Assembly (NCBI GenBank): GCA_003008705.1
Contig: PDUO01000034.1
Coordinates: forward strand, 310,001-374,000
DNA from: Pezicula radicicola
Lineage: Eukaryota; Ascomycota; Leotiomycetes; Helotiales; Dermateaceae
Direction: 5' to 3'
DNA length: 64,000 nt
Position 1 is the stretch's first letter, and every line of letters starts with the position of its first letter. This document shows, piece by piece, positions 54,459-64,000 of the stretch. Under the pieces are notes generated by a model. The model saw only the letters and a list, made by a program, of their open reading frames with translations, did no database searches and was not told where the DNA came from. The position numbers and the translations under genes were made by a program.

Positions 54459-57400
54459 ATGATCGATCATCAAGAGGTTCTGGTGGAGTTCAAGCCAGAT
54501 CCCCTAGACCATCAATACTGGCTCAACTATAACGCATGCCTACAGTTGAAAGAGCTGGAATGTCAACTTGCCATCGATGTTCGGAAGCTGAATTCCGGCA
54601 AAATTGTAGCTAACTGTGAAACTCGTAATGAGCTGGGCGGCCATCTCAAGGACGGGCCGGATGTGTCTAGAAAGCTCGTACAAGACTTTCTGAAGGACAC
54701 CATTAAATCCCTCTCAATCCAACTGAATGAAGTTCGCAATGAGATGGCCAGATTCGATTCTCCTTCATTCTCGCATAGCAAATTCTTGAGATACTTTGAC
54801 CTTCGTCAGAGCCCGGAGAGCTCTCACTTTTATGGTCCAGCGACCCGGTCTCTTTTAGCCACCAAAATCGAGAAGTACGTCACGGAGGTACAAGAAAGGC
54901 TACCACTTCATCCAAATACCCTATCTGATTTCCCTCCACCTAGCATCACTAAGAGTGATATTGTATTAGCTATCGGTGACTCCTATAAACCAATGGAAAA
55001 GAAGGGAGGCTATACTATATGGGAACAGCTTCGCCGAGAGATTGGGACGCGCTTTCTTCAGGATAAGCGAGGATTCAAAACCGGCACAGTTGCTTTAGGA
55101 ATTTGCTTCGATGACGTCTCTGATTTTATCCCTAGAGAACTTTGGGAAGACAGATTCAAAAGCGCGAATACGCAGGAAAAAGAACAGGAACCAATGAAAG
55201 AGGAATGTGCCGAAACAAATTTGAAGCTCTTATTCTCAAGAGCGGCTCTAAACAAGTATTCAAAATACGGAAACTTGGTGAAGGTGCTTGCCTGTCTGGT
55301 CGGGAATCATCGGAAATTTTTAGGGAGGCAGAAATATCAGTCTATCCGTTACAGAGTGATAGCTGAGTCTCCTCTTGACCAAGTTTGGTTCTTTGACGAC
55401 AAATCAGAGGATGAATATTTTCCCAACATTCTTGAGAAGCGAAAGGTCCTAGAGCGCACAACAATATCAACAACAACTAAAACGCAGAATAGGAATGTGG
55501 TATCCGAGTTCGATCCTGAAGAGACGGTAAGTCAGCTTGAGGCCTCGCTCTCCTGCGAATTGAATGAGTCAGTACGTTCAAGACTAGAACTGTTGCTCGA
55601 TGAGCTGAAATCCTTCGCCAAGCTCGCTCAGGTATCCAAGAATCACAACACCGAGAAAGCCACCACAATTTGTAACATGTGTCCGGCCATCTCTGTCCTG
55701 GCAGTAAATGGTGCCTTCTTAGCTACGGATGACACCATCGACGGTGTCACGGTTGAGGACATATTGTCTTTAGCGCCGGGAAGGCCTTGACTCCATCCGT
55801 CTTTCATAAGGCTGTGAAGGCTATCATCAGCTTCAGCCGAGTTGAGAACGTTGCCGTCGTGCCTTTATCGCTCTTCAATAAATGCACATCGAAGCCTACA
55901 TTAAGTGATCTTGGAGAAGTAGCCACCTACTTCCGTACTTGGCTATCCTCAAATCAGCACGAGGGTATCACAACTGTGGTGGTACACCCCCCTGACAATG
56001 CCCGGCTTCTGGCAATCTGTGAAATAAGAACTTCACGCAAGCGGAGAAACTCATATTCTAAGAAGGGAGACTTCGTCGAACGTACTACTTCAATGTGCGA
56101 AGCCATCGTTATCGCTGTTGGTGGAGTGGAAAGCAAGAAAGTAAAGAAGTTCGAGGCAGATCTGAGAAAATTATTCCAAAACATTTTCCCAGGGAAGCCA
56201 GTGGGCTGGGCCTGGTGGGATGCGGAATTGGCTGATCCGGCCGATGAGGAGTCCTATGTCTTGCAAGGTGTCGATTGGGCAATACGTGAGATCCTGGTAG
56301 CTGAGTCTGCGTGTTCTGTAGATGACGCTCTGATCCTCTTGAGCTCCGTCCTTAGCTGTGTAGGACCAGTCAAGATGGGGACTATACGTAAGGTAATGGG
56401 TTACGAGTCCTTTGAATTCGATGGCGTCCGACCCATACCAATCCCCCAACGTCCATTCGATGATTATGAGAGAACTCGTCTTCGTCGCCTGGCTTCAGTT
56501 TTCATAAGCAGAGACTTGCAAAAGGCTGAAGAGCTCGTGCAACGACTTACTTATCGACGCGCCTGGTCAGCTGAGGACACCGACGAGATTTCTTCCCCAT
56601 TCTCCCCCACAGAAGATGGAGATGGCACTGACGGCAAGGAAAGCTTTTCTGAGATTACGACTGAGCCGGAGAATTTGATCATGGATATTGAGGCGATCCT
56701 AGGAGACCACTCTACCAACGGGTTGTCAAGCTTCATCGCGTCTCGCGTTGATCCCCGTCTACAGTCCATCCCTTTAAAATGCAAAAGTTTGACCTTGAAA
56801 GATTTACCAAAGCCTAAGTTCACAATGGAAGGAATGGAAAATGAAGACATCATATTAGCTCGTCGTCAGGAGCTTTGCGAACAAGGACATATAACCCAAA
56901 ACCAGCTCGATTTCTTGGAGTACACAGAAGATATAGACCGCGCCATAGATAACGCGGCTCCTCAGCCGGTGGAAGAAAACAAAGGTGCGTTGCTTAGAAC
57001 TTATATCAATAAATGCGTGATAGAGAACCTCACTAACGTTATGGTCCGACAAAATAAGCCCTCGTCGAAATCGACGAGTGTCTTGCGGCTGTACAAAGAC
57101 ATCGCAACAGGTTCAAAGACAAATTAAAGGCCGACACCCGTCTTTGTCTAAGTCTTGAGGGCCCTACGGAAGCTCAAGCTTGCGGTATCTCTGCAGCACA
57201 TTGGCGCTGGTGTGTGGCAAATGCAACAAAGTCGACACGGAAAAGAATAGCATTTCGATGCACTGATCCGCGACATCAGCCTCTGCAAATACAGTACGTT
57301 TTTGGTCAAGATATATTGACTACAGAGCTTCTTGAGACCTTGGTGCCGGTTGATATCGACGATCCAACTTATTCCGGCCGTTACAACACATCATACCTCA

Positions 57401-60400
57401 GCGAAGTAGTGATACCTGCTACCTCTGCATCCACAACTCGTCGTGTGGTGGTCGTATATTACGGCAGCGCAACATCAGTGGAGGGCGAAAGGCGCCGGTT
57501 CCGAGAGCACGAACAACTCATCTCTCTCGGCTATGATGAGATTATGTCCTTACGTACAGACCGGCGGGCAACGCATGTATCAAATTTTCATGCTCTTGCA
57601 GCGATGGAAGGTGCCCGGCATCGATTTTTTGCCCTGCACAGATTTCCACAAGTACCCCACAACCCTCATGTAGGGTTCCATTGCAGAACTTTAGCCCGTG
57701 TGTGTGAAAACATCAACCTCCTGGGTGCACAGAAGTTGGATATAAGCAGCTCCGACCCCCGAGGAGTTGCTAATTTGCAGCTCTTGGAGTATTTCAATAC
57801 CAGTGGTCTCGAATCACCTCCAAAGCATCGGTTTCACGTGGCCAATCGCTGCTTGCCCATGCTTCAGGCTGGACTCGACGGAGGTGCAACCGACACCGAT
57901 GTCAAGCAATACTCCAAGCTTTGGCAAAGCTTAGAGGACTTTTATCTCCAGAAAGGAATCCCTTTTCTTCCTCAGTGTGACATGGAAAACATTGTGAAAG
58001 ACGTCGAAGGTGAGAATCTGAGCAGAATGCCAGAGCTAGAATTGAGGGCCAAGGAAGCGAGGATTCGTTCCATGTACGCTTCGGTCCTTCGGCACTACGG
58101 TCAGACGTTTCAGTACACGTGGTACAAGGACTTTCGAATTGACATAGCCATTATCGTCAGTGTCATTCATTACACCAGCTCTCATGGTCTGGTCGATGGA
58201 CCAGACCAGTTCGATGTCTATAAGTTCAAAAGCGCCATGGTTGAATGGTGGATTATTCATAGCGAAGTGAGGATGCTCGTACCGGAACTCGCTGAGCATT
58301 TAACGCCTACTTCTATTGAAGGATCATTTGTCGACGGCTTCACGAATCAGACATCAATCTATCGACGATCCATGATTGGGCCGAATTTTCGATTTATGAG
58401 AGGTGAGTTCGGAATGCGTAAAATCTAGCCTTTACTAACATCGCGGAAAGATAAGTTTACAGGCGACTTCAACAAACTAGATATGAATACTCACTAAGTT
58501 CGGATACCGACGATGGTAAAAAAACGGGTAATTGCCATATCCAGAATGCAAATTTACCAGTCGTCTACCGAGACAGAGTTTTCACTTGCTCAGTGGAAAT
58601 CTGCCATACCAGAATTGGCGCCGATTCGTGGGTCTGTTGGCCGCCAGTACAGGACACTTGCACAACGGGTCAAATTACAGCTACAGAGGGACTTCGGACA
58701 ATGTGATTATGCTTACGCCGATGAGATGATATGGGAGAGCGAGGCTTTATTTCAACTCATCATGGCAAGCCTGAGAGTGTTGACCAAAGCGTTGCGCGAA
58801 GGAATCGTGAGTTCAGAAGCCCTGGAAGCCTGGAACACATTGCCCAGCTGGGAACCGACACAAGGGAGTCTCACAGCCTATTCTGAAAGCTCTGACCTAC
58901 AGCAACAACTACTTTATGCGGCTGACCAAGAATCCGAAGATATTTTACCAACCTCCACTGAAGTGCTTGAATTTGCGGGGTCATTGAGACATCACCACTG
59001 TCCCGACGCAAATACAAATACCCAGCACACAGACATTGATCCACCCACCGCGCCAGAAAAGGCCAGCCGTTCGGATGGACAAAGGTATAATTGGCAGTTA
59101 GAGCCATTTATGAAACCTCATAACCTTTATTTTGAATTCGGCTCGCGCGCTCGGCGTCTGAAAAGTAAGACCAGGCAGGGAAGTCAGTCGTCGAAGCCTT
59201 CTAACCGGCTTGGAGCCCCAGAAATTGAGACAACTGAGCCATCAAAGCCAGTTAGGAATTGCGAAACAAAAGACACAGGGAGATATCAGCCGGCGAAGCC
59301 CACTAGGAAACGGAAAGCAGAATATATGATGGAAAACCAGCTTTCGAACTCCTCTAAGGTTATTACTTCTAGAAACAGCGGTATTCTGGACACTATCGCG
59401 GAACATGAGTCAAATTCAGAGACTACTTTGGATACAGGGCTTTATTTCCTAAGGCGCCCTGACGCTAAGGATTTTCTCGAGACCAAGGATGAATTTCTTC
59501 TCAGAATATACAATCAACGCAATCCATCGACTGATTACTTCGATAAGTGTAAGTGTTTCTTCCATTGATGCAATCAAATGATTAACCAAGAGACTAGCTC
59601 AAACAGACCTCGAGTTTCTAAAATACATTGCGTCTGATCCTGTACAAAGCGCCGCAAACAGAGAGCAAGTGGTCAGGGATTATGCATCGAACCATGGCGG
59701 GACACCCCGATGGTACCGCCGAACTAGGCGGACAGTCTCTTCGTTCCTGCGGCATTACACCAAGGACGAAGCCCCAGTAAAGGTCTACGCTTCGGAGCTC
59801 CTACTTCCCACCCGTTTGAGCATGTTTATCGCTGCTAAAACCCACAATTTTGGTACGTATGTATGAGGGTTGTCGCTGAAACGACTTACACAGTACTGAT
59901 GATATATAACCCATCCAGATCCCTTGTTCGAGATCTTCAGAGAGGCGCTTTGTGCAGTAACTGACCAAATGTCCAATGGTCCCATTCACATAAATGATTT
60001 GAAAGCGAATGCGCCTGCGGCCGTGAAGAAACGGGAAGATACTGCAAGAGAGTTTTCGAGGAGGGTGAGAAGTGAAAGTGGACTTAATGGTTGCACATTC
60101 GAATACCCTGTGGCGCAACTAGACGGCAGCACCTTCAAGCGCATATGGGGCCCATACGGTGAAGGCGGTTCTGCGTTGTTTGACCGCATAGAATCAGATT
60201 ACCAGAACCGGAAGAAGTAAGTAGACCCCAGTGAGACTCTACACAGGCACTTAATAACTATTCTTCACCTATCAGCCAAGGGTATATTTGCGGTGAATGT
60301 GGCCTCGCGTTTCCCACCGAGGAAATTCTCAACGCTCATCACCGCATGCCTGTCACGTGCTTTGGGAGGTGTGACTACTGCAAGGCACATGGCTATGCCT

Positions 60401-60732
60401 GCGATATTATGCGAAGCATCACCGGGTCGTGCAGAAAGTGTAAGGAGTCGGAGAATCTCTGCAGTATAGGGCAAATAACGAGGCCCTGTCCCAAGTGTGA
60501 TTGGAGATTCTTTGGAAAAAGCACGCGCAGTGTACACAAGATGAAATGTGAAGGCAAGTGCAACCGCTGCAAGGAGAAAAGCTTGCCTTGCAGGCGTAAG
60601 AAGTTCCAGCTTACCCAACATGATCGTGGTTGCTTTCATTGTCGAGTGGCGGGGGTTCATTGCTGCAAGGATGATGAGGAAGCAGACGGGGTTGACCAAA
60701 CTACAGTAACAAAGATGAGTGATTGTCTCTAG
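54459..60732 (+). pseudogene. Very long zinc-finger coding region (about 2,000 codons), broken at three points
   Basis: Four consecutive frames read as one protein. Segment 1 (54459 to about 55785) changes frame by -1 into segment 2 (to about 57105), which changes by -1 again into segment 3. An intron (58403-58462, GTGAGT...TTTACAG) leads to a TAA at 58495, after which the same frame stays open. Three more introns follow with matching phases: 59549-59606, 59853-59918 and 60217-60275. Segment 3 has VVVVYYGSATSVEGERRRF...H, which resembles a GIY-YIG nuclease core. The last exon is Cys-rich: CGECGLAF...HH, then CxxC pairs and CPKCDWRFFGKS...H...C, i.e. several zinc fingers. Segments 1-2 have no domain I recognise. 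The same frame is also open upstream (54255-54440) but for one TAA. Either a recently inactivated gene or a sequence with indel errors. Confidence 0.6.
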
Positions 60733-61070
60733 ATAGAAAATAGATTAGACGTTATAGAATGATGAGTTGAAACCCTATCTCGCCTGCTTCCTACTAACCT
60801 TACCTTAGCTCATCCAGTATTGACGATAAAGCTCTGCTCACGTTTCGGAATGTAAACAGATTTCACTTAGGTTAGGATTTATGTTTAAATAAAGCAGCTT
60901 GGTTAGCCAGACCATCTACAACGACGACATCGCCTATAACACCTGCCCTGCTCACTACAGCAGTATGCTTGTTTCATAAATTACGCGAGGGCATCGCAAT
61001 TGTGATGGCCTTAAGCAGCGACGCTCACCCACTAATCTGGATGGCACCAACCCAGGTATTGATCTAATAC
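60733..61070. other. Intergenic region
   Basis: About 340 bp without a gene; its right end (ATTGATCTAATAC) abuts the 3' piece of a 5S gene and may be the far end of an inserted element. Confidence 0.4.
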
Positions 61071-61135
61071 AAGCCTCAGATCGGTAGATTAGTAGTTGGG
61101 TGGGTGACCACCAGCGAATACCTACTGTTGTATGT
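61071..61135 (+). pseudogene. 5S rRNA fragment, nt 55-119
   Basis: Starts at AAGCCTCAGATCGG and runs to TTGTATGTTT with one or two changes from the intact gene, followed by a T-rich run. It holds the C box but not the 5' half. Its first six bases (AAGCCT) are the last six of the 5' fragments at 28615 and 52465. Confidence 0.88.
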
Positions 61136-61268
61136 TTCTTTTTGCCTTTTTGCCGTTCATTTTTTATGCTTCAATGGGAAAACGGTTCTAGCTATCCAAC
61201 ATCAATCAAAGTAGACATTATATTTATCTGCGATTGAATTCCGTCCTTGTTCTGCTATATATAAGCCT

Positions 61269-61640
61269 TATGTTTTATAAGGTGGATGCTCTTAGACCCT
61301 GTTTATAGAAACGTATACCTCGTTGTTTTAATGGCGCTAATCGAGAGTAAGCAATAATAAGTAGAGGTGAGCAAGGGTGTTGGCTACCTATGCGATTATA
61401 GGTGCCTTTTCTAAAGGTACTTATGAAGGAAAAGATACCTTTAACATTAAGGGTGCCTATTAGAACAGGTACCCTATAAATTAACGGTACATCCTTCGTA
61501 AAAGGTGGTCATGTGAAAAGGTACCTACTGAGGAAAAGACACCTCGTATATAAGTGTAAGGAAGACTTCCCTACTCAACAATGTGGGCCCTCTGAAGAGA
61601 GTGGTGTAGGCTTTGATTACCTTAAATGTAATGGATTCAA
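61269..61640 (+). mobile_element. 5S-associated repeat element, copy C
   Basis: Follows ...CTATATATAAGCCT (61255-61268), the end of a worn 5S 5' fragment (CCGTCC...TCTGC recognisable from 61241). It continues TATGTTTTATAAGGTGGATG with the block order of copies A and B and ends AAGGACTTCTAGA as copy B does. No coding frame. Confidence 0.6.
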
Positions 61641-61890
61641 GGACTTCTAGAATAACTATTCTCTTATTTGACAAGCGTATAATCTTATTCTATTTAGTGC
61701 TACAATATACTGCCTTATCTTATTATATGCAATAAAACTCGAAGAAAGTAGTATAAGAATATAAGGAGGAAAGGAAATTAGGCAGATTATAACTCTTCTT
61801 TCTCTATCAACTTTGATTCAATCTAATATGACAAACCCACATGGAATTGGGCACTGTCTTGAGATACAAGTTGATATATCTAACAATTAG

Positions 61891-62398
61891 TCAGGTCTGA
61901 ATTCTCAGTCTTTCCACATCACTTGCAAGTTCCTTATCGTTCTTTTCTAATCTCTCTTTGACAACGCAAGCATACATCTCCTCCCAGTCTGCAATGAAGG
62001 CTTCCGCCTGTTGCAGTGCTCGAAAATGCTTGTGACATGCCCCTGAAAACCTCACCACCTCAAGCTCTGCACCGCCGCTACCATTTTCCATGAGTTAGAG
62101 ATGGATACCTGATATTAGATCTTTGTCCTTACTAGTAGTATGCCTGAATCCCAGGATTTCGACCATTTGCGACTGCATAGTACGCCATTTGTCCTTTTTG
62201 TGGTGTGGTTTCCCCAGCACCGTCTTTAATATTGTAATTATAATTCTCAATGCCCCTTTCCGCCATAAAGGCTTCTGCCTCCCTTAAAGTAAAGAAACCT
62301 TTAAAATTCGAATTTTGAGGGTTCGGATTCTTAAATCCAGTGATCAAGGGATGTACATCTCCCCTAATAGAGCGGCTTTTGTTAGTCACCCGTGGCAC
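61891..62398 (-). pseudogene. Double viroplasmin / RNase H1 N-terminal-like domain remnant
   Basis: The first frame (62398-62132) has ITGFKNP...FKGFFTLREAEAFMAERG, then MAYYAVANGRNPGI. The second frame (62091-61891) has VVRFSGACHKHFRALQQAEAF. These are the two halves of the small fold found at the N-terminus of eukaryotic RNase H1 (viroplasmin superfamily, YAV..G...G...W...V.GF..A.FK.F.T..EAE.F). In cells this fold binds RNA/DNA hybrids or dsRNA. No catalytic RNase H domain follows. The join between the frames could not be made with standard splice sites in phase, so it is either spliced in a way not resolved here or broken. Confidence 0.55.
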
Positions 62399-63379
62399 AA
62401 TCGCTCGGAGAGAGTTCTCACCAGGACGAGAAGATTGTCGGAGTATGGAGGTAAAACCCGCGAATGACCGCGTAGTACTCGTTATTACGCTTCTGCTTTG
62501 AACGTTTCCCCATGCTCACTCCAAAAGAATAACACATGGAGGTAATCACTCGAGTTTTGAGTTAGGATTGTTATATTATGAAGCTCGGTGAGAAGGAACA
62601 CCCTCGGTGAACGGAAAGTGCCAGATAGGTGGGAATATAGAGGAAAATTACTGACTTGAGCGGGGTAGGACTCGATGCGTGTTTAGGTATAATTGGCCTG
62701 CAGGTTGAACCAGTGATGATGAATTTTTAGATTTTAGTACAGGTCTCACAGTTCAAGACTAGTAAATATGATATGACCGTGGAACTGCTCTGAGGCAAAA
62801 TCATCATAATTGCTTGGGTAAGTTCTTGATTAGTACCAAAGGATTATTAGAGCGTAAACGTTCACACCTTGTAGTCTACACTATTCTACCAACCTAAATC
62901 AGGTAACAAAATATCGTTGGTTTTTGTACTCGATGAAACTCCATTCTGCTCTATTCTAATATAGAACTTGGTGCCTTTACAGATATGTACTTTACGAGGC
63001 GTTCTAGAATAGGGTTAATATACTTGTTAATATAATTAGGCCCTTTATAACTTGCACATAAGATCCGCAACAAGAAGCACAGCATGGCAACTTAATTTCC
63101 CTGCTGCCCTGCATTTCATAGCTTGACCTTGCTGTATAGATCATACTAGCTAACCCATGCCTAGATATTTTTCTGGCGAGCTAGTATTGTGAAATGCAAC
63201 TACCAAGAAAGAACAGTCAGATTGGGTCAAAGATTAAAGCTATGAAGGCGCTAATACCAACTCCACCAAGAGTTTCTGCTACTAGTGTTGATAAAAAAAC
63301 GTGAGTTACCCATTACGTCCTCTCGTACCACGTCCATAAACTTGCACCACGCTGCCACTGCTCAGGCCCGGACCATCTG
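62399..63379. other. Intergenic region
   Basis: About 980 bp with no supported gene. Near 63153, TGCCTAGATATTTTT and GAGCTAGTAT echo a stretch near 20935. Confidence 0.35.
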
Positions 63380-64000
63380 CTAAATCTTTACACCACCATC
63401 ATCTTCATCGTCACTCTCTGCTACAAAAAAATCGCTCGTGTTGAACGACGTTCTTGAATTAGAATGAGGAACTGCCTCGTCTCCCGAATATCCAATATCA
63501 AAGTCCTCGAAACCTATTCTTAGTTGCTCTATATCTTGGGGTTCTCGATCTGGAATACTGTCAATCGGGTAGGTTGGCTCCGTGTTTGAGTCATGATGCT
63601 TTCTCTCCGACACCTTTTCGGTTAGAGTTCTAAAGGTGTCTTCCCTTATCCGGATCAGGATCTTATTTATAAGGTTCTCTCTCTTCTTTATAGCTATAGG
63701 ACCCTCGTCTTCATACACATCTGGCATCCTCCATTTGGGGTATAGATTTCGATGCGTCGGCCGAACTTCAATACCACTCGCGTGAGATGAAAAGTAGTAA
63801 TCACACAAGCGACAGGTAGGTTTGCTGCAGCCGATATATTTATAACCGTTGAAGAAAAAGGAGGGGTGAGTACCATAATCCCTCTCAAGAGATTCTAGGA
63901 GGAGAATCTCAGCGTGGACAATAGGCCGAAAGCTTTTTTTACGTATATAATCGTCCAGCCCAAATTTCTCCAATTCTTGTGCGTGAGCTCTGTACCTCTC
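63380..64000 (-). CDS. OTT_1508-type deaminase, C-terminal part; 5' end outside window
   Basis: The frame is open to the window edge, so the N-terminus is missing; 206 codons are visible. PIVHAEILLLESL supplies the HAE zinc/catalytic motif, and YIGCSKPTCRLCDYYF the second metal-binding part with C-x4-C-x2-C. Together with HRNLYPKWRMPD this matches the fungal OTT_1508 family (PF14441) of the deaminase superfamily. The last 100 residues are acidic and low in complexity. These proteins are common in fungal accessory regions; substrate unknown. Placement near HET genes fits a role in conflict systems, but this is inference. Confidence 0.75.
   Translation of the reverse strand, partial: ERYRAHAQELEKFGLDDYIRKKSFRPIVHAEILLLESLERDYGTHPSFFFNGYKYIGCSKPTCRLCDYYFSSHASGIEVRPTHRNLYPKWRMPDVYEDEGPIAIKKRENLINKILIRIREDTFRTLTEKVSERKHHDSNTEPTYPIDSIPDREPQDIEQLRIGFEDFDIGYSGDEAVPHSNSRTSFNTSDFFVAESDDEDDGGVKI

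Noticed and set aside
55787..57127. Segment 2 of the giant locus as an independent gene
   Set aside because: It has no ATG at its start and continues segment 1 after a one-base frame change.
55740..57130. Programmed -1 frameshifting between segments of the giant locus
   Set aside because: No X XXY YYZ slippery heptamer or following stem-loop is visible at either junction; deletions or sequence errors are simpler.

Overview
The window looks like a chromosome segment of a filamentous ascomycete (Pezizomycotina; a Leotiomycetes-type genome would fit but is not proven). The reasons are short GT-AG introns of about 37-118 nt, a dispersed single 5S rRNA gene, Zn(II)2Cys6 and HET-domain genes, Mad1 and Tam41 housekeeping genes, and AT-rich islands with C-to-T-like decay.

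Layout. 1-12.6 kb is accessory: the 3'-truncated minus-strand end of a DUF3433 membrane protein, a secreted GPI-type protein, two divergent RING-finger paralogues, a damaged cyanovirin-N-homology (CVNH) lectin gene and a long dead membrane-protein gene full of in-frame stops. 12.7-18.2 kb holds foldback/MITE elements, a five-exon Zn2Cys6 regulator and an ankyrin pseudogene split by a 500-bp hAT-type element with an 8-bp target duplication. 18.2-24.7 kb carries two HET-domain genes flanking a complete 5S rRNA gene. 24.7-30.4 kb is mostly AT-rich relics, with a secreted 51-bp-repeat protein spanning an assembly gap, a fragment of an esterase-like gene, and an orphan three-exon gene.

30.4-49.7 kb is the stable, gene-dense core: an APC-family permease, MAD1, TAM41, a NIPA-type magnesium transporter homologue, an Mpv17-family protein and an intradiol dioxygenase. 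49.7-53 kb is again AT-rich and TE-derived. 53-60.7 kb has a phosphopantothenoylcysteine decarboxylase gene divergent from a very long (about 2,000 codon) unrecognised zinc-finger coding region that is broken by two frame changes and a nonsense codon. The right end has another 5S fragment with repeats, a viroplasmin/RNase H1-N-like pseudogene and the C-terminal part of an OTT_1508-type deaminase that runs off the window.

The most unusual structure is a repeat family whose copies begin exactly after nucleotide 60 of a 5S rRNA sequence. Three copies share this junction (two retain the 60-nt 5S head cleanly) and a separate 3' 5S piece starts at nt 55, which suggests a 5S-targeting element with a 6-bp target duplication. 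Exon joins were worked out by eye from splice signals and frame continuity; domain names come from recognised motifs, not from database searches.
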